NCBI GenBank assembly: GCA_012522875.1
Contig: JAAYJP010000096.1
Span: 1 to 7,140, forward strand
Origin: Clostridiales bacterium
GTDB lineage: Bacteria > Bacillota > Clostridia > Christensenellales > Aristaeellaceae
Length of the DNA stretch: 7,140 nucleotides
Direction of reading: 5' to 3'
Shown piece by piece: positions 5,739 to 7,140 of the stretch. Position 1 is the stretch's first letter. Each line of letters begins with the position of its first letter. Made by a program: the position numbers and the translations under genes. The notes under the pieces are model-generated. The model was not told where the DNA came from, searched no databases, and saw nothing but the letters and a program-made list of their open reading frames with translations.

Positions 5739-6569
5739 ATGACGGCTTGCTATACCGCACAGAAAGTTGCCGCTGGCATATGGCATATATGGGATCCCAT
5801 GGGGGTGGGGATGACACTGCTGGTGGGAACACAGCGCGCCCTGCTGTTTGACACCGGATACGGTTTATGGGATCTGAAAGGTTTTTTGCAGTCCTTCTGC
5901 CCCAAGCCCCTGACAGTTCTTTTGAGCCATGCGCACCCCGACCATGTGCTGGGTGCCCTTCGCCTTGGGGAAAGCGTGAGCCTTCATGAGGCTGATTTCC
6001 CTTATTTGGGCAGATATTCCTCGCAGTGCATGCGCCAGATGAACCTTGATGCTGCAAGGGCCAAAGGCCTTGCGCCGGACAGCTGGGCCTGTGAACACTA
6101 TCTCCATGCGCCAATGCCCGGCGCTGTCCCGCTTGCGGCACAACGATTTGACCTTGGCGGCCTTCATGTCAGGGTTCTGCCCCTGCCCGGGCACACCCCC
6201 GGTTCCATTGGCCTGCTGGTGGAAGAGCGGGAGCTGCTGCTGCTTGCGGACAGCTGGAACCCCCAGACCTGGCTGTTCTTTCCTGAATGCTGCCCGGTTG
6301 AGCGGTACAGGCAAAGCATGCGTGCCCTAACTGGCCTGACCTATAAACAGGTGCTTGTCAGCCATGACCCGTTTCCCCGGGGAGAAGCCGCCTTGCGCGG
6401 GTTCATCGACGGCTTGACAGACCAGGTACTGGAGGGCGCCCTGCCCTACAGGGTGCCCGGGCATGAATGCTTTCCAACCCGCTGCTGTGAACCTGTGCCC
6501 CAAAGCCCGTTCATCTTTGACGCTGCAAAATGGAAGCCTGTCCGCCTGAAGCCTCATCCTGGCACATGA
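5739..6569 (+). CDS. Metallo-beta-lactamase-fold hydrolase, substrate unknown
   Basis: A 276-residue MBL-fold protein of the glyoxalase II-like group, with no signal peptide, so cytoplasmic. The metal site looks complete: HAHPDH at residues 64-69, His152 in LPGHTPGS, Asp171 in LADSWNP, and His209 in VSHDPFP. The N-terminal strand pair (IWHIWDPMGVGMTLLVG, then LLFDTGYG) is typical of the fold and fixes the start at the ATG at 5739. The frame is open further upstream, but that part reads as unrelated sequence. The Shine-Dalgarno is weak (a G run at 5727-5731). Paired cysteines at 184-185 and 249-250 are unusual. The SWNPQTWLFFPE segment resembles a Paenibacillus-type MBL subgroup of unknown role (from memory, not searched). 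Position between GH10 and GH67 suggests an ester or lactone derived from glucuronoxylan, but this is speculation. Confidence 0.88.
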   Translation: MTACYTAQKVAAGIWHIWDPMGVGMTLLVGTQRALLFDTGYGLWDLKGFLQSFCPKPLTVLLSHAHPDHVLGALRLGESVSLHEADFPYLGRYSSQCMRQMNLDAARAKGLAPDSWACEHYLHAPMPGAVPLAAQRFDLGGLHVRVLPLPGHTPGSIGLLVEERELLLLADSWNPQTWLFFPECCPVERYRQSMRALTGLTYKQVLVSHDPFPRGEAALRGFIDGLTDQVLEGALPYRVPGHECFPTRCCEPVPQSPFIFDAAKWKPVRLKPHPGT

Positions 6570-6610
6570 TTCCAGGCCGATACGCATAGAATATGAAAAG
6601 AAGAGCCAGC

Positions 6611-7140
6611 ATGCACAGCGACAGACGCCTTGCCTGGCTGGCACTTTTGGGCGAAGAGACGGCCAGGGGAGCCACACCTTTTCAGATCGCGGCGGATGAA
6701 CTGCGCCTGGGCCGGGAACGCCTGTGCCTGCGTATGCCTGTTTCCCTGTGCCTTAAGGGGGAAGAGGAAGGCTATGCCATCATGCCGGCGGATGGCGGCT
6801 ATATCATCAGCGGGAATGCGTCAGGGCTGCTGTATGGCACGTATCGCCTGATGATGAAACTGGCAGCCGGGCTGAATCCCCAGTGCGATTTCACCAGGCC
6901 TGCCTATGCGCTGCGTATGCTCAACCACTGGGACAATATGGATGGCATGGTGGAACGGGGATACGCGGGCGACTCCCTCTTTTTTTCAAAGGGACGCTTC
7001 AGGAATGACTGGCCCAGGCTCACGCAGTATGCCCGGCTCCTGGCCTCGGTGGGCATCAACGCCGTCTGTGTGAATAACGTCAATGTCAGGCCGCCTGCGG
7101 ACCGGCTGATTACCCGGGATTGGCTGCCTGATCTGGCCCG
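6611..7140 (+). CDS. aguA: GH67 alpha-glucuronidase, N-terminal part (3' end outside window)
   Basis: The visible 176 codons match the start of a GH67 alpha-glucuronidase, which releases 4-O-methyl-D-glucuronic acid from the non-reducing end of aldouronates. The strongest evidence is RMLNHWDNMDG (102-112), ERGYAG (115-120), YARLLASVGIN (140-150) and NNVNV (155-159), all hallmark segments at the entry to the catalytic barrel. The N-terminal alpha/beta domain is present (IAADELRLG, then SGLLYGTYRLMMKL) but short: the RMLNHWDN segment begins at residue 102, against roughly 145 in the Bacillus-group enzymes as recalled. The catalytic acids lie beyond the window. The ATG at 6611 is preferred because a purine tract (6595-6605) stands 5 nt before it; an in-frame ATG at 6593 lacks a ribosome binding site, and TAG at 6587 closes the frame further upstream. 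It starts 41 bp after the MBL gene, so the two are probably co-transcribed. Confidence 0.93.
   Translation, partial: MHSDRRLAWLALLGEETARGATPFQIAADELRLGRERLCLRMPVSLCLKGEEEGYAIMPADGGYIISGNASGLLYGTYRLMMKLAAGLNPQCDFTRPAYALRMLNHWDNMDGMVERGYAGDSLFFSKGRFRNDWPRLTQYARLLASVGINAVCVNNVNVRPPADRLITRDWLPDLA

Overview
The window reads as most of a plus-strand catabolic locus for glucuronoxylan fragments (aldouronates and xylo-oligosaccharides). It probably comes from a fairly GC-rich member of the Bacillota, such as an uncultured gut or rumen Clostridia lineage. That assignment is inference. It rests on AGGAG-type ribosome binding sites, an LplA/LplB/YtcP-type importer with no ATPase gene beside it, and a gene content close to the aldouronate-utilisation cluster described in Paenibacillus (lplA-lplB-ytcP-aguA-xynA2). 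No marker gene in the window fixes the taxon.

Layout. Bases 2-421 are the 3' end of an AraC-family regulator. Bases 422-607 form a control region with an AT-rich direct repeat, an extended -10 promoter, a perfect 8+8 bp palindrome in the leader and a strong ribosome binding site. Then come a secreted solute-binding protein (608-2269), a strong hairpin with a T-rich tail (2283-2320), and two CUT1-type permeases (2385-3350 and 3363-4283). A cytoplasmic GH10 xylanase-family enzyme (4298-5527) follows. A 211-bp gap holds two palindromic elements. After it lie a metallo-beta-lactamase-fold hydrolase of unknown substrate (5739-6569) and the 5' end of a GH67 alpha-glucuronidase (6611 to the window end).

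How the genes probably work together. The regulator is likely to sense a xylan breakdown product and act on the promoter in front of the binding-protein gene. The binding protein and the two permeases import short oligosaccharides, powered by an ATPase encoded elsewhere. In the cytoplasm GH67 would remove (4-O-methyl)glucuronic acid from the oligosaccharide end and GH10 would cut the xylan backbone. The MBL-fold protein is the unexplained member; its place between the two glycosidases suggests an ester or lactone substrate from the same pathway, but nothing in its sequence proves this.

The most interesting points are the embedded MBL hydrolase, the binding protein with no lipoprotein cysteine, two palindromic operator candidates of different design in front of the two halves of the locus, and a short N-terminal domain on the alpha-glucuronidase. 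No RNA genes, insertion sequences, CRISPR arrays or phage genes were found.
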